A stretch of DNA of 64,000 bases from Mycolicibacterium anyangense (GTDB lineage: Bacteria; Actinomycetota; Actinomycetes; Mycobacteriales; Mycobacteriaceae): positions 4,216,001-4,280,000 of the forward strand of contig NZ_AP022620.1 of assembly GCF_010731855.1 (NCBI RefSeq), written 5' to 3'. Both the position numbers and the translations under genes were made by a program. Each line of letters starts with the position of its first letter. The first letter of the stretch is position 1. Shown piece after piece: positions 8,938 through 16,911 of the stretch. The notes beneath the pieces were generated by a model that made no database searches, was not told where the DNA came from, and saw only the letters and a list, made by a program, of their open reading frames with translations.

Positions 8938-9567
8938 CTATCTGGTACCGGCTGTGAGCGCCCGGCGGGCCAGCGTGCGCCAGAGTTCCAGGTGGGGATC
9001 GGAGCCCGGATCGCGGCGATCGAGCGCGTAGGTGAGAGCGACCCCGCGCATGCTGGTGAACAACAGTTCGCGGACGTCGGCGAAATCGGGGTGGCTGCTG
9101 TGGACGGGGCCGAACATCGTGGCGATCACATGCTCGATGGTCCGACCGAGGCGGCGCTCGTTGTCGACCAGTTCGTCGCGCAGGCTCTCGGTGGTGCGGG
9201 CCGCCATCCACAGCTCCATCGCGGCCCAGAAATAGGGCTGGCGGAACGTGCTCCAGAGCAGATCCACTGCCTGGTCGATCCGGTCGACGCCACCGGCCGA
9301 CTCCGTGGGCACGGTATCGAAGCCGCGCTCCATCTCCTCGATCCGAACGCGAGCCACGTGCTGCGCGGCGGCGACGAGCAGGGCATCACGCGAGGGGAAG
9401 TAGTGCAGAAGCCGGCCGCGCGATACTCCGGCGAGCTCCTGGACCATGATCGTCGATGCGCCGCTGTATCCGTGTTCGACGAGAGCTTGGACCGCCGCCT
9501 GCAGAATGGTCGCGTTACTGTCGGCTCGGCGCCGGGCATTTGGTCGATGCCCTGCTGCCCCACTCAT
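8938..9567 (-). CDS. TetR-family transcriptional regulator
   Basis: This is a 209-residue regulator with an N-terminal TetR helix-turn-helix. Helix 1 is ATILQAAVQALVEHGYSGAS and the recognition part is VSRGRLLHYFPSRDALL. It is followed by an all-helical ligand-binding domain. Start ATG is at 9567. Operators sit on both sides: 9589-9600 upstream of its own start and 8922-8937 before the acyl-CoA dehydrogenase. This suggests autoregulation and repression of the ACAD, probably relieved by an acyl-CoA or related ligand (inference from neighbours). Confidence 0.92.
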   Translation of the reverse strand: MSGAAGHRPNARRRADSNATILQAAVQALVEHGYSGASTIMVQELAGVSRGRLLHYFPSRDALLVAAAQHVARVRIEEMERGFDTVPTESAGGVDRIDQAVDLLWSTFRQPYFWAAMELWMAARTTESLRDELVDNERRLGRTIEHVIATMFGPVHSSHPDFADVRELLFTSMRGVALTYALDRRDPGSDPHLELWRTLARRALTAGTR

Positions 9568-9588
9568 GGCGGAGAGCCTACATTTCTA

Positions 9589-9600
9589 GTCAGAACTGAC
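9589..9600. promoter_or_regulatory. palindromic operator 2, upstream of the TetR gene
   Basis: GTCAGAACTGAC differs from the core of operator 1 (GTCAGTACTGAC) at a single central base. It is 22 bases upstream of the TetR start and also lies in the region leading to the GH6 gene at 9733, so it may influence both directions. Confidence 0.65.
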
Positions 9601-9732
9601 CGTACCTTCGCCGGTCGCGCCGGCGCTCCGGTGGCCAGTGTGACGGGTGGGTCCGGTGGTACTCGGGTGTGTGTCGTCCGGCGCGACCCGAATTGGCGCA
9701 TATTGACGGACCCCGTTACGTTCCATGGCGTG

Positions 9733-10731
9733 ATGTCCTCAGCTGCCGGTGCAGTCGCGCGATGGATCGTCCCGCTTCTCATGGCCACGGCCGTGGTCTT
9801 CACCGCCGTGGTCGCCGGTCCGCCGCACGTCGGGGATCGGTCGTGGGCCCTGCTGGCCGACGAGGCCAACCCGCTGGCCGGCCTGCCGCTGTACGTCAAC
9901 CCCAACTCGGCGGCCATGCGAGCGTCCAACGCTGACCCGTCGAACCCGGAACTGGCCTACATCGCCAACACCCCGCAGGCCTACTGGATGGACCAGCTGT
10001 CCACGCCGTCGGTCGACGCCAAGTACATCAGCACCGCCCAGGCTGCTGGCGCCATGCCACTGCTCGCGCTCTACGGCATCCCGAATCGCGACTGTGGCAA
10101 CTTCGCCGCCGGCGGGTTCGGTTCGGCCGACGCCTACCGGGGCTGGATCAACAGCGTCGCCGCGGCGATCGGCTCGGGGCCGGCCGCGATCATCCTCGAA
10201 CCCGACGCCCTGGCCATGGCCGACTGCCTGTCCGGCAGTGCGCGCCAGGAACGGTTCGATCTGATCCGCTACGCCGTCGACACCCTCACCGCCAACCCGG
10301 CCACCGCCGTCTACGTCGACGCCGGCCACTCGCGCTGGGTCAACGCCGACGAGATGGCCGCCCGTCTCAACCAGGTCGGCGTGGGAAAGACCCGCGGCTT
10401 CAGCCTCAACACCGCCAACTTCTTCACCACCGGCGAGGAGATCGGTTACGGCGACGCCATCTCGGCTCAGACCGGCGGCGCGCACTACGTCATCGACACC
10501 TCGCGTAACGGCGCCGGTCCCGTCGAGGGCGACTCGATGTATTGGTGCAACCCGAGCGGGCGCGCACTTGGCGTCCGTCCGACGACCGACACCGGTAACG
10601 GCCACATCGACGCGTTCCTGTGGGTCAAGCGCCCCGGGGAGTCCGACGGTTCCTGCGGCCGCGGCGAACCCGGCGCCGGACGCTTCATCAATCAGTACGC
10701 GATCAACCTCGCCCGCAACGCCGGGATCTAG
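9733..10731 (+). CDS. celA1: glycoside hydrolase family 6 protein (CelA1-type cellulase)
   Basis: This 332-residue protein has an N-terminal hydrophobic segment (WIVPLLMATAVVFTAVVAG) acting as signal or anchor, then a GH6 catalytic domain. The GH6 signatures are present: YGIPNRDCG (residues 115-123) and ILEPDALAMADC with catalytic Asp158. Later come the DTSRNG loop and CGRGEPGAGRF. The N-terminus MSSAAGAVARWIVPLL closely resembles M. tuberculosis CelA1 (Rv0062) from memory. It should hydrolyse beta-1,4-glucan; no cellulose-binding module is visible. ATG 9733 was chosen; GTG 9730 is equally possible. Its stop overlaps the opposing threonine dehydratase stop in a CTAG. Confidence 0.92.
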   Translation: MSSAAGAVARWIVPLLMATAVVFTAVVAGPPHVGDRSWALLADEANPLAGLPLYVNPNSAAMRASNADPSNPELAYIANTPQAYWMDQLSTPSVDAKYISTAQAAGAMPLLALYGIPNRDCGNFAAGGFGSADAYRGWINSVAAAIGSGPAAIILEPDALAMADCLSGSARQERFDLIRYAVDTLTANPATAVYVDAGHSRWVNADEMAARLNQVGVGKTRGFSLNTANFFTTGEEIGYGDAISAQTGGAHYVIDTSRNGAGPVEGDSMYWCNPSGRALGVRPTTDTGNGHIDAFLWVKRPGESDGSCGRGEPGAGRFINQYAINLARNAGI

Positions 10732-11675
10732 CGCGACAACGCCGCCGCCAGCAGCGTCGGCTCGATATTGCCCCCCGACAGCACCACCACGGTGGGCCCG
10801 GGCGGCAGCGTGACGTTGCGGTAGGCGGCCAGCGCCACCGCGCCGCTGGGTTCGGCGACCAGATGTGCCCGGTGGGCCAGTTCGGCCACCGCGTCGAGGA
10901 TCTGCTCCTCGGTCACGGTGAGCGCGTCGTCGAGCACCCGCTGCAGATGCGCGAACGTGAGTTCCGAGGGCTGCGATCGCAACCCGTCGGCCAGTGTGCG
11001 GTTGCGATCCTCGATCGACCAGTCCACCCGGTGCCCCAGCCGCATGCCTTCGGCGGTGTCGGCGGCCAGCTGCGGCTCGACCCCGAACACCCTGGCGGCC
11101 GGGCACAATGCCTTGATCGCCGTCCCGACACCGGAGGCCAGCCCGCCGCCGCTGACCGGCACCAGGACATTGGCCACGTCCGGTAGGTCCTCGGCGATCT
11201 CCAATCCCACCGTCCCCTGGCCGGCGATCACATCCGGGTGGTCGAACGGTGGGATCAGCACTCCTCCGGTGGTCGCCACCAACTCCTCGGCCACCGTCTC
11301 CCGTTGGCCCGGGGCGCACAACACCACCTGGGCACCCAGGCGGCGGGTCGCGTCCACCTTGATGGCCGGCGTTTCCTCCGGCATCACGATGTGGGCAGTG
11401 ATCCCCGACAACGCCGACGCGTACGCCACCGCCTGGGCGTGGTTGCCACTGGAATAGGTCACCACCCCATGGCTTTTGGCGGCAGCCCCCAGGCGGCCGA
11501 TGGCGTTGAACGCCCCGCGCACCTTGAACGCCCCGATCGGCTGGAGGCTTTCCGGTTTGATCCACAGTGGCCGATCGGGGTCACCCCACAGTGCCGCCAA
11601 CAACGGCGTCCGCACCACCGAACCACGGATCAGCCCGGCAGCGGCCCGGATGTCATCGACGTCGATCAGGTGCAT
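10728..11675 (-). CDS. PLP-dependent threonine/serine dehydratase-like protein
   Basis: This 315-residue fold-type II PLP enzyme carries the lysine motif QPIGAFKVRGA (Schiff-base Lys51), the phosphate loop SGGGLASGVG and the C-terminal LSGGNIEP. There is no ACT or regulatory domain, so it resembles catabolic or short threonine ammonia-lyases. It would convert threonine or serine to the 2-oxo acid and ammonia. It converges on celA1 with overlapping stops (10728-10731). Serine racemase-like activity is an alternative within the family. Confidence 0.9.
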   Translation of the reverse strand: MHLIDVDDIRAAAGLIRGSVVRTPLLAALWGDPDRPLWIKPESLQPIGAFKVRGAFNAIGRLGAAAKSHGVVTYSSGNHAQAVAYASALSGITAHIVMPEETPAIKVDATRRLGAQVVLCAPGQRETVAEELVATTGGVLIPPFDHPDVIAGQGTVGLEIAEDLPDVANVLVPVSGGGLASGVGTAIKALCPAARVFGVEPQLAADTAEGMRLGHRVDWSIEDRNRTLADGLRSQPSELTFAHLQRVLDDALTVTEEQILDAVAELAHRAHLVAEPSGAVALAAYRNVTLPPGPTVVVLSGGNIEPTLLAAALSR

Positions 11676-11724
11676 GCCCCGAGTCTGGCAGACGGTGTGA
11701 GCGGCTCGGCTTGATCGCTAGCCC

Positions 11725-12519
11725 TCAGCGGCCGATCAGCGCTATGGCCCGCTGCAGTGGCTCGACCGACACCTGGAAATGCCCGCCGAGCGGGTTGTCG
11801 AGTTCCATGATCAGGAAAATGGCGGTGGTCATCACGATGGCTGCGGCAGCGATGGAGATGTAGACAGCAGGCGACCGAGGCGAGAGTAGCCCAAAGGTGA
11901 AGAACTCCAAGAGCATCCAGAGGACGACGACCACCAGGAACACGGTGGGCAGCGTCGCCGGTCGGACCGAGAACAACCAGCGCTTCTGGGCGATGTTGCC
12001 CTCCCCGAAAGCGACGTCCCCGCCCACCATGTCCAGCGCTCGGTTGCGCAGGTTCTCCTGCAGCTCGGTGCCGGGTTTGAGTGCCACGATCGAGGCGTAG
12101 ATCGATTCCACCCCGCCGCCGGCACCTCGCTCCCCGGCCATCGTCCGGGCATCGGATGCGTCGTACTTGTCCGGTGACTCGATGGTCTCCACCCTGCGCT
12201 GCAAGCCTTCTCTGACCTGCTGGCGGATCGGCGCGGCGTCGGGCCCATAGCTGACCAGGATGTTGTCCAGGGTCAGGGCGTCGATCGCCAGGCCGGAGAT
12301 CATCGCGTTGGACCGCTCGTAGTCGTTCATGGCGGACGCGGCGACCAGGCCGAGCACGACCGCAGTCAGCGTCGAGGTGAGCCCCAGGGCGATCCGCATC
12401 GAGGATTGGGACTGTTCGTCGGGGGCCGCGAACAACCGGACCCGATGCAGCCGGAACCCCAACGCGGTTGCCAGCACGATGCCGACCAGCACGAGGCAGG
12501 AGAACAGGAGTGGATCCAC
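11725..12519 (-). CDS. DUF4239-type membrane protein
   Basis: This 264-residue protein has an N-terminal transmembrane helix (LVLVGIVLATALGFRL), a second near residues 45-62, a soluble helical middle and two C-terminal helices (FLVVVVLWMLLEFFTFGLL and AAIVMTTAIFLIMEL), ending in LGGHFQVSVEPLQRAI. This arrangement is that of bestrophin-like DUF4239 proteins; function is unknown. GTG start at 12519 is supported by AGGAGGGGG just upstream. It stands alone, divergent from the L,D-transpeptidase-like gene. Confidence 0.8.
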   Translation of the reverse strand: MDPLLFSCLVLVGIVLATALGFRLHRVRLFAAPDEQSQSSMRIALGLTSTLTAVVLGLVAASAMNDYERSNAMISGLAIDALTLDNILVSYGPDAAPIRQQVREGLQRRVETIESPDKYDASDARTMAGERGAGGGVESIYASIVALKPGTELQENLRNRALDMVGGDVAFGEGNIAQKRWLFSVRPATLPTVFLVVVVLWMLLEFFTFGLLSPRSPAVYISIAAAAIVMTTAIFLIMELDNPLGGHFQVSVEPLQRAIALIGR

Positions 12520-12627
12520 GTCCCCCTCCTCTCCTCACATTCGCCGGAGACTATCGAATAACCCTCTGGTAACGAAGCTCTTTCAGGCTGCGGCCGGGGT
12601 TCATCTGCCGGATACCATAGGCCCACT

Positions 12628-13293
12628 GTGAGACTTTCCAGAAGACTTGCGGCGCTCGGCGCGGCGGTGGGACTTGCGGCCCTCAGTGTGCCGTTGGCCC
12701 CGCCCGCGGCAGCTGACCAGCCCGCCCAATGGATCGTGGTCGGGGTGCCCAAGGCCAGCGCGACGACCGGCACCCTGACCGCCTACCAGCGAGTGGGCTC
12801 GGAATGGAAGGTCGTGCTCGGACCGACGCCGGCCAAGGTCGGTGAGCTGGGGGTCGGTGCACCGGCCGACGGTGTCTACCGCACCCCGGAGGGAACCTTC
12901 GGGTTCGATCAGGCTTTCGGTCGCCTACCCGACCCCGGTACCAAGTTGCCGTATTTCCAAGCCGCCCAAGATGATTGGTGGGACGAGGACGCCAAATCGC
13001 CGACGTACAACACCCATGTGCGCAGCGCGGCCAAGCCGTCGGGGATCGCGGAGAACCTGTATGACTCAGGGCCGGTCTACGACTACGCGGTGAACATCGC
13101 ATCCAACCCGCAGCGCATCCCGGGCAAGGTGGCCGGCATCTTCCTGCACGTCACCGACGGCAACCCCACCTGGGGGTGCGTGGCCATCGGCCGCGACGAG
13201 ATGCGCTCGATCCTGGGCTGGCTGGACCCGGCCGCCGACCCGCGCATCACCATCGGGGTGGGGGACCCGTCACTGATCACGGCAGGTTCCTAG
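12628..13293 (+). CDS. exported L,D-transpeptidase (YkuD)-family protein
   Basis: This 221-residue protein has a signal peptide (RLAALGAAVGLAALSVPLAP, cleavage near AAAD) and a YkuD-type catalytic core with His174 and Cys184 in HVTDGNPTWGCVAIGRDEM. YkuD enzymes form 3-3 crosslinks or attach proteins to peptidoglycan. It is shorter than the classic Ldt enzymes and resembles the small exported mycobacterial type (Rv0309-like, from memory). A TACCAT hexamer at 12614-12619 would place transcription close to the GTG, so the mRNA may be leaderless. The next gene starts 3 bases after its stop. Confidence 0.85.
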   Translation: MRLSRRLAALGAAVGLAALSVPLAPPAAADQPAQWIVVGVPKASATTGTLTAYQRVGSEWKVVLGPTPAKVGELGVGAPADGVYRTPEGTFGFDQAFGRLPDPGTKLPYFQAAQDDWWDEDAKSPTYNTHVRSAAKPSGIAENLYDSGPVYDYAVNIASNPQRIPGKVAGIFLHVTDGNPTWGCVAIGRDEMRSILGWLDPAADPRITIGVGDPSLITAGS

Positions 13294-13295
13294 CT

Positions 13296-14060
13296 GTGAG
13301 TCTGTCGATCGCGCGGCGTGACGCCTTCAAACTGGCGTTGGCCGGTGCCGCGACCGTGGCTGCCGGGAGCGCCATGCCGCGGGCCAACGCCGAGGGCATC
13401 CAGCTCATCGACTTCGCCGAACGACTGGTCACCCCCGAACAGATCAAGGCCGCCGGGTTCGGCGGCGCGCTGGTGTACGTCTCGGAGTTGCGGCCCGGAG
13501 CCACCTTCGATTTCAAGCCGGTCACCCGTGAGTTCGCCGAAGGGCTGCGGGCACTGGGTCTGCAGGTGGTCAGCTGCTATCAGTTCGGCAAGCCGGGCTG
13601 GGTGAATTCGCCGTCGGACTTCACCCGGGGTTATGACGGTGGCGTGGCCGACGCGCAGACGGCGTTACGGCTGCACGCCGCAGCGGGCGGGCCGGACTCG
13701 GCGCCGATATTCTTCAGTGTCGACGAGCCGATCGATGCCGGGACGTGGAAGAGCCTCGGCATCAAGTGGTTTCAGGGCATCAACTCCGTCCTCGGTGTCG
13801 CGCGCACCGGAATCTACGGCGGCCGGGACCAGTGCGGATGGGCGATTGCCGACGGCGTCGTGGGCCAGTCCAGCAGCCCTGGCTTTCGCTGGGCGTGGCA
13901 GACCCGGGCGTGGTCGGCGGGGCAGCGCGAGCCGGCGGCGGTGCTGTTCCAGCGGGAGGTCGTCACCGCGACCGACCCCGGTGCGGTGATCGACGGCGTG
14001 CACGTCGACGTCGACGACGTCCTCGCACCGGACTTCGGGCAGTGGGATCTGGCCCGCTAG
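13296..14060 (+). CDS. Tat-exported DUF1906 (glycoside-hydrolase-like) protein
   Basis: This 254-residue protein begins with a twin-arginine signal (SIARRDAFKLALAGAATVAA, cut near ANA) followed by a DUF1906 TIM-barrel domain (GALVYVSELRPG, QVVSCYQFGKPG, APIFFSVDEP, HVDVDDVLAPDFGQWD). It is a homologue of M. tuberculosis Rv2525c, a Tat substrate linked to the cell envelope. GTG 13296 follows the transpeptidase stop by 3 bases, so the two exported proteins form one operon and may act together on the wall. The enzymatic substrate is unproven. Confidence 0.88.
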   Translation: MSLSIARRDAFKLALAGAATVAAGSAMPRANAEGIQLIDFAERLVTPEQIKAAGFGGALVYVSELRPGATFDFKPVTREFAEGLRALGLQVVSCYQFGKPGWVNSPSDFTRGYDGGVADAQTALRLHAAAGGPDSAPIFFSVDEPIDAGTWKSLGIKWFQGINSVLGVARTGIYGGRDQCGWAIADGVVGQSSSPGFRWAWQTRAWSAGQREPAAVLFQREVVTATDPGAVIDGVHVDVDDVLAPDFGQWDLAR

Positions 14061-14086
14061 TTGCTCCGAGCCCACCGCCAGCCCCG

Positions 14087-14144
14087 CGAGCGTGCGCGTC
14101 TGCGCGGTGACACGCCGCGTACGCGAGCAGCAAGCGCACGCTCG
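14087..14144. repeat. long inverted repeat after the DUF1906 gene
   Basis: CGAGCGTGCGC at 14087-14097 and its exact reverse complement GCGCACGCTCG at 14134-14144 flank a 36-base GC-rich interior with further self-complementary pieces. It lies 27 bases after the DUF1906 stop. It can fold into a terminator-like stem, though no T-run follows. It has the look of a dispersed mycobacterial intergenic palindrome, which would need a genome search to confirm. Confidence 0.55.
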
Positions 14145-14154
14145 TAAGATTCAA

Positions 14155-14184
14155 TTGACAGAGTGACTCTGCTAAACATAGCGT
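14155..14184 (+). promoter_or_regulatory. promoter with embedded inverted repeat, carotenoid oxygenase operon
   Basis: A perfect -35 TTGACA at 14155-14160 and a TAnnnT-type -10 (TAGCGT, 14179-14184) with an 18-base spacer predict transcription at or next to the ATG at 14191, giving a leaderless mRNA. The spacer holds CAGAGT-G-ACTCTG (14159-14171), a perfect 6-bp inverted repeat. That is ideally placed for a repressor, plausibly the HxlR-type protein encoded by the second gene of the operon. Confidence 0.6.
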
Positions 14185-14190
14185 GACGGC

Positions 14191-15666
14191 ATGCGCGCCG
14201 AACTGCTGACCACGTTCGCCTCGACCCTGCCGGCCGATGACGACCACCCCTACCGCACCGGTCCGTGGCGTCCGCAGCGCAACGAGTGGCGCGTCGAGGA
14301 TGTCGAGGTCGTGGCAGGCGCGGTGCCCGACGACCTCGAGGGCGTGTACCTGCGCAACACCGAGAACCCGCTGCACCCGCCGATCAGTCATTACCACCCG
14401 TTCGACGGTGACGGCATGATCCACAGCATCGCCTTCGCCAACGGCAAGGCGACCTACCACAACAAGTTCGTCCGCACCGACGGCTTCCTGGCGGACAACG
14501 AGGCAGGCAAGTCGTTGTGGGCGGGCTTCATCGAGTCGCCGGGCGACGCCGTCGCCACCACCGGCTGGGGCGCACGTACCCGGATGAAGGACGCGTCGAG
14601 CACCGATGTGGTGGTGCACCGCGGCGAGGCCCTGACGAGTTTCTTCATGTGTGGCGACCTGTATCGGGTCGATCCCCGAACCGCCGATACGCTCGGCAAG
14701 CAGACCTGGAACGGTGCGATTCCCGACTGGGGCGTCTCCGCGCACCCCAAGGCCGACCCGGTCACCGGCGAGCTGCTGTTCTTCAGCTACAGCAAGGAAG
14801 CGCCCTACCTGCGTTACGGCGCGGTGGACAAAGACGGCAACCTGATGCATCTGACGGACGTGGAGCTGCCCGGCCCGCGCATGCCGCACGACATGGCCTA
14901 CACCGAAAACTACGTGATCCTCAACGACTTCCCGCTGTTCTGGGATCCAGAGCTGTTGCAACACGGCCTGCATCTACCGCGGTTCTACCGCGATATGCCG
15001 TCGCGGTTCGCCGTGGTGCCCCGCCGCGGGGACCTGTCGAAGGTGATGTGGTTCGAGACCGATCCCACCTACGTCCTGCACTTCACCAATGCCTTCGAGG
15101 ACGGCGACGAGATCGTGCTCGACGGGTTCTTCCAGCACAACCCGTCGCCGTCGACCAAGGGGGCGACGTCGTTGGAGGACGCCGCATTTCGCTGGCTGGC
15201 CCTGGACGGCTTCGAGTCCCGGCTGCATCGCTGGCGGTTCAACCCGACCACCGGCAAAGCCACCGAAGAGCAACTCAGCGACGGCTTCACCGAGTTCGGC
15301 ATGGTCAATCCCGATATCGCGACCAAGGACTACCGCTACATCTACGCGGCCACGGGGGAGCCGGGATTGTTCCTGTTCGACGGCCTGGTCAAGCATGACC
15401 TCAAGACCGGCTCCGAGGAGCGAATCTCCTTCGGCCCGGGTGTCTTCGGCAGTGAGACGCCGATGGCGCCGCGTGTCGGCTCCACCGGTGAGGACGACGG
15501 ATACCTGGTCACCTTCACCGTCGACATGAACGACGATGCCTCCTACTGCCTGGTGTTCGACGCCGCCCGGCTCAGCGACGGGCCGGTCTGCAAGCTGCGC
15601 CTGCCGGAGCGGATCTGCAGCGGTACCCACTCCACCTGGGTTCCCGCCGCCGAACTCCGGCAGTGA
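14191..15666 (+). CDS. carotenoid oxygenase family protein
   Basis: This is a 491-residue non-heme iron dioxygenase of the carotenoid cleavage family. The four histidines expected to bind Fe(II) are visible at His185 (SAHPKADP), His233 (MPHDMAYT), His297 (VLHFTNAF) and His480 (GTHSTW), each at the start of a propeller blade as in the family. It cleaves a conjugated double bond in carotenoids, apocarotenoids or stilbene-like compounds. There is no signal peptide, so it is cytosolic. Its stop overlaps the next gene's GTG, linking it to a regulator. Confidence 0.93.
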   Translation: MRAELLTTFASTLPADDDHPYRTGPWRPQRNEWRVEDVEVVAGAVPDDLEGVYLRNTENPLHPPISHYHPFDGDGMIHSIAFANGKATYHNKFVRTDGFLADNEAGKSLWAGFIESPGDAVATTGWGARTRMKDASSTDVVVHRGEALTSFFMCGDLYRVDPRTADTLGKQTWNGAIPDWGVSAHPKADPVTGELLFFSYSKEAPYLRYGAVDKDGNLMHLTDVELPGPRMPHDMAYTENYVILNDFPLFWDPELLQHGLHLPRFYRDMPSRFAVVPRRGDLSKVMWFETDPTYVLHFTNAFEDGDEIVLDGFFQHNPSPSTKGATSLEDAAFRWLALDGFESRLHRWRFNPTTGKATEEQLSDGFTEFGMVNPDIATKDYRYIYAATGEPGLFLFDGLVKHDLKTGSEERISFGPGVFGSETPMAPRVGSTGEDDGYLVTFTVDMNDDASYCLVFDAARLSDGPVCKLRLPERICSGTHSTWVPAAELRQ

Positions 15667-16619
15667 GCGAGCCGTCACCGTTCCAGCTCGAATCGGGCGG
15701 CACCAACGCCGTCGGGCGGATGCTCGCCCTGCTGGGTGACGAGTGGACGCTGCTGATCGTACGCGAATCACTGCTGGGGGCAACACGATTCAGCGACTTC
15801 GCCACATTGCCGATCTCCAATGCGGTGCTGACTGCACGCCTGCAAACCCTGGTGGTCGACGGCCTGCTCGAGCGCCAGATCTACCAGCAGCAGCCGCTGC
15901 GGGCCGGCTACGTTCCCACCCCGGCCTGCCGCGGCCTGTGGCCGGTGCTGGTGTCGATCTGGCATTGGGAACGCACCTGGGTCGGCGAGCATGTCGGCAC
16001 CCTGCCGGTAATGCGGCACCGGCGCTGTGGACGGGACTTCGCGCCGCAACTGCACTGCGCCGACTGCGACACCGCCGCCGATGTCGGCTCGATCACGGCA
16101 ACCTGGGGGACCAGCGGGGGCTGGCAGCGCTCGGTGCCCCGAGCCGTCACCCGCAGGCGGCTGCGGTCCGGCACGTCGGATCAGGCGAGCTTCTTCCCGC
16201 AGACCATGGCGATCTTCGGAAACCGCCACGCCGCGGCCATCATCGGCGCCGCGCTGCTGGGCACCCGACGGTTCGGCGACTTCCAGAGCCGCCTGGATGC
16301 GCCGGCCGCGGTGATCGCCGATCGCCTCAAGGTCTTCTGCACCATCGGGGTGCTGCAGGCCGCCGCCCATCCCGTCCGGTCGGACTGGTCGGAATACCAC
16401 CTCACCCCCAAGGGGTTGGCGTTCTATCCGGTGGTCGCCACCGCGATCGACTGGGCCGAGTCGACCTATCTGTCCCCGGAAGGCCCTGCGCTGCTGCAGG
16501 TGCACAGCTGTGGTGCGGAGTTCGTGCCGAGCCTGGTCTGCGACCAGTGCGCCCAGCAGCTGACGGCCGGCAGTATCGAGATCGTGCCGCACCGCGACGC
16601 CGAGGCCCGCAACGCGTGA
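15663..16619 (+). CDS. double HxlR-type regulator with two zinc-ribbon-like tails
   Basis: This 318-residue protein is an internal duplication. Residues about 10-105 form an HxlR winged helix (LALLGDEWTLLIVRESLLGA, then RFSDF and VLTARLQTLV), followed by a cysteine pair segment RRCGRDFAPQLHCADC. Residues about 180-290 repeat the same order (IIGAALLGTRRFGDFQSRLD, AVIADRLKVF) followed by HSCGAEFVPSLVCDQC. A single chain could thus mimic the usual HxlR dimer. GTG 15663 overlaps the TGA of the carotenoid oxygenase (GTGA), so it is cotranslated and probably controls this operon. Metal binding is inferred only from the cysteine spacing. Confidence 0.85.
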   Translation: MSEPSPFQLESGGTNAVGRMLALLGDEWTLLIVRESLLGATRFSDFATLPISNAVLTARLQTLVVDGLLERQIYQQQPLRAGYVPTPACRGLWPVLVSIWHWERTWVGEHVGTLPVMRHRRCGRDFAPQLHCADCDTAADVGSITATWGTSGGWQRSVPRAVTRRRLRSGTSDQASFFPQTMAIFGNRHAAAIIGAALLGTRRFGDFQSRLDAPAAVIADRLKVFCTIGVLQAAAHPVRSDWSEYHLTPKGLAFYPVVATAIDWAESTYLSPEGPALLQVHSCGAEFVPSLVCDQCAQQLTAGSIEIVPHRDAEARNA

Positions 16620-16626
16620 GGCTGCG

Positions 16627-16911
16627 CTAGGCCTGCCAGCGGTCCACCAGCTCGGCCCAGCGCTGCGAGATCGTCTTCTGCAGCTCGTCACGGCGCCGGC
16701 GGGAGTTGACGTCATCGGCCTCGATGGCACCGACCGCCAGCCGGGCCACCGTGTCGAGTTGTTCGCGATCCAGACCGAACGTCAGCAGGGTGCCGAGGTC
16801 GCGGCTGGTATCGAGTTCGTCGGGCAGCGACGAGCGGGCCAGCAGGACCGCGGCGTTCTCCTCACCGGCCTCCAACAGCATCGCGACCAGGGCGGTCTTG
16901 GCGACGTTCAC
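16627..16911 (-). CDS. small conserved protein of unknown function
   Basis: This is a 94-residue helical, charged protein without signal peptide (VNVAKTALVAMLLEAGEENA through RRRRDELQKTISQRWAELVD). Its GTG start at 16911 overlaps the TGA of the amidohydrolase (16908-16910), making it the last gene of a four-gene operon. No family is recognised. Position suggests an accessory subunit or stabiliser of the amidohydrolase; that is inference. The frame stays open further upstream, but only as an overlap with the amidohydrolase gene. Confidence 0.75.
   Translation of the reverse strand: MNVAKTALVAMLLEAGEENAAVLLARSSLPDELDTSRDLGTLLTFGLDREQLDTVARLAVGAIEADDVNSRRRRDELQKTISQRWAELVDRWQA

Noticed and set aside
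8992-9732. Long N-terminal extension of the GH6 frame over the TetR gene
   Set aside because: It is the antisense shadow of the TetR gene; a normal signal/anchor segment begins at 9733 and matches CelA1-type proteins.
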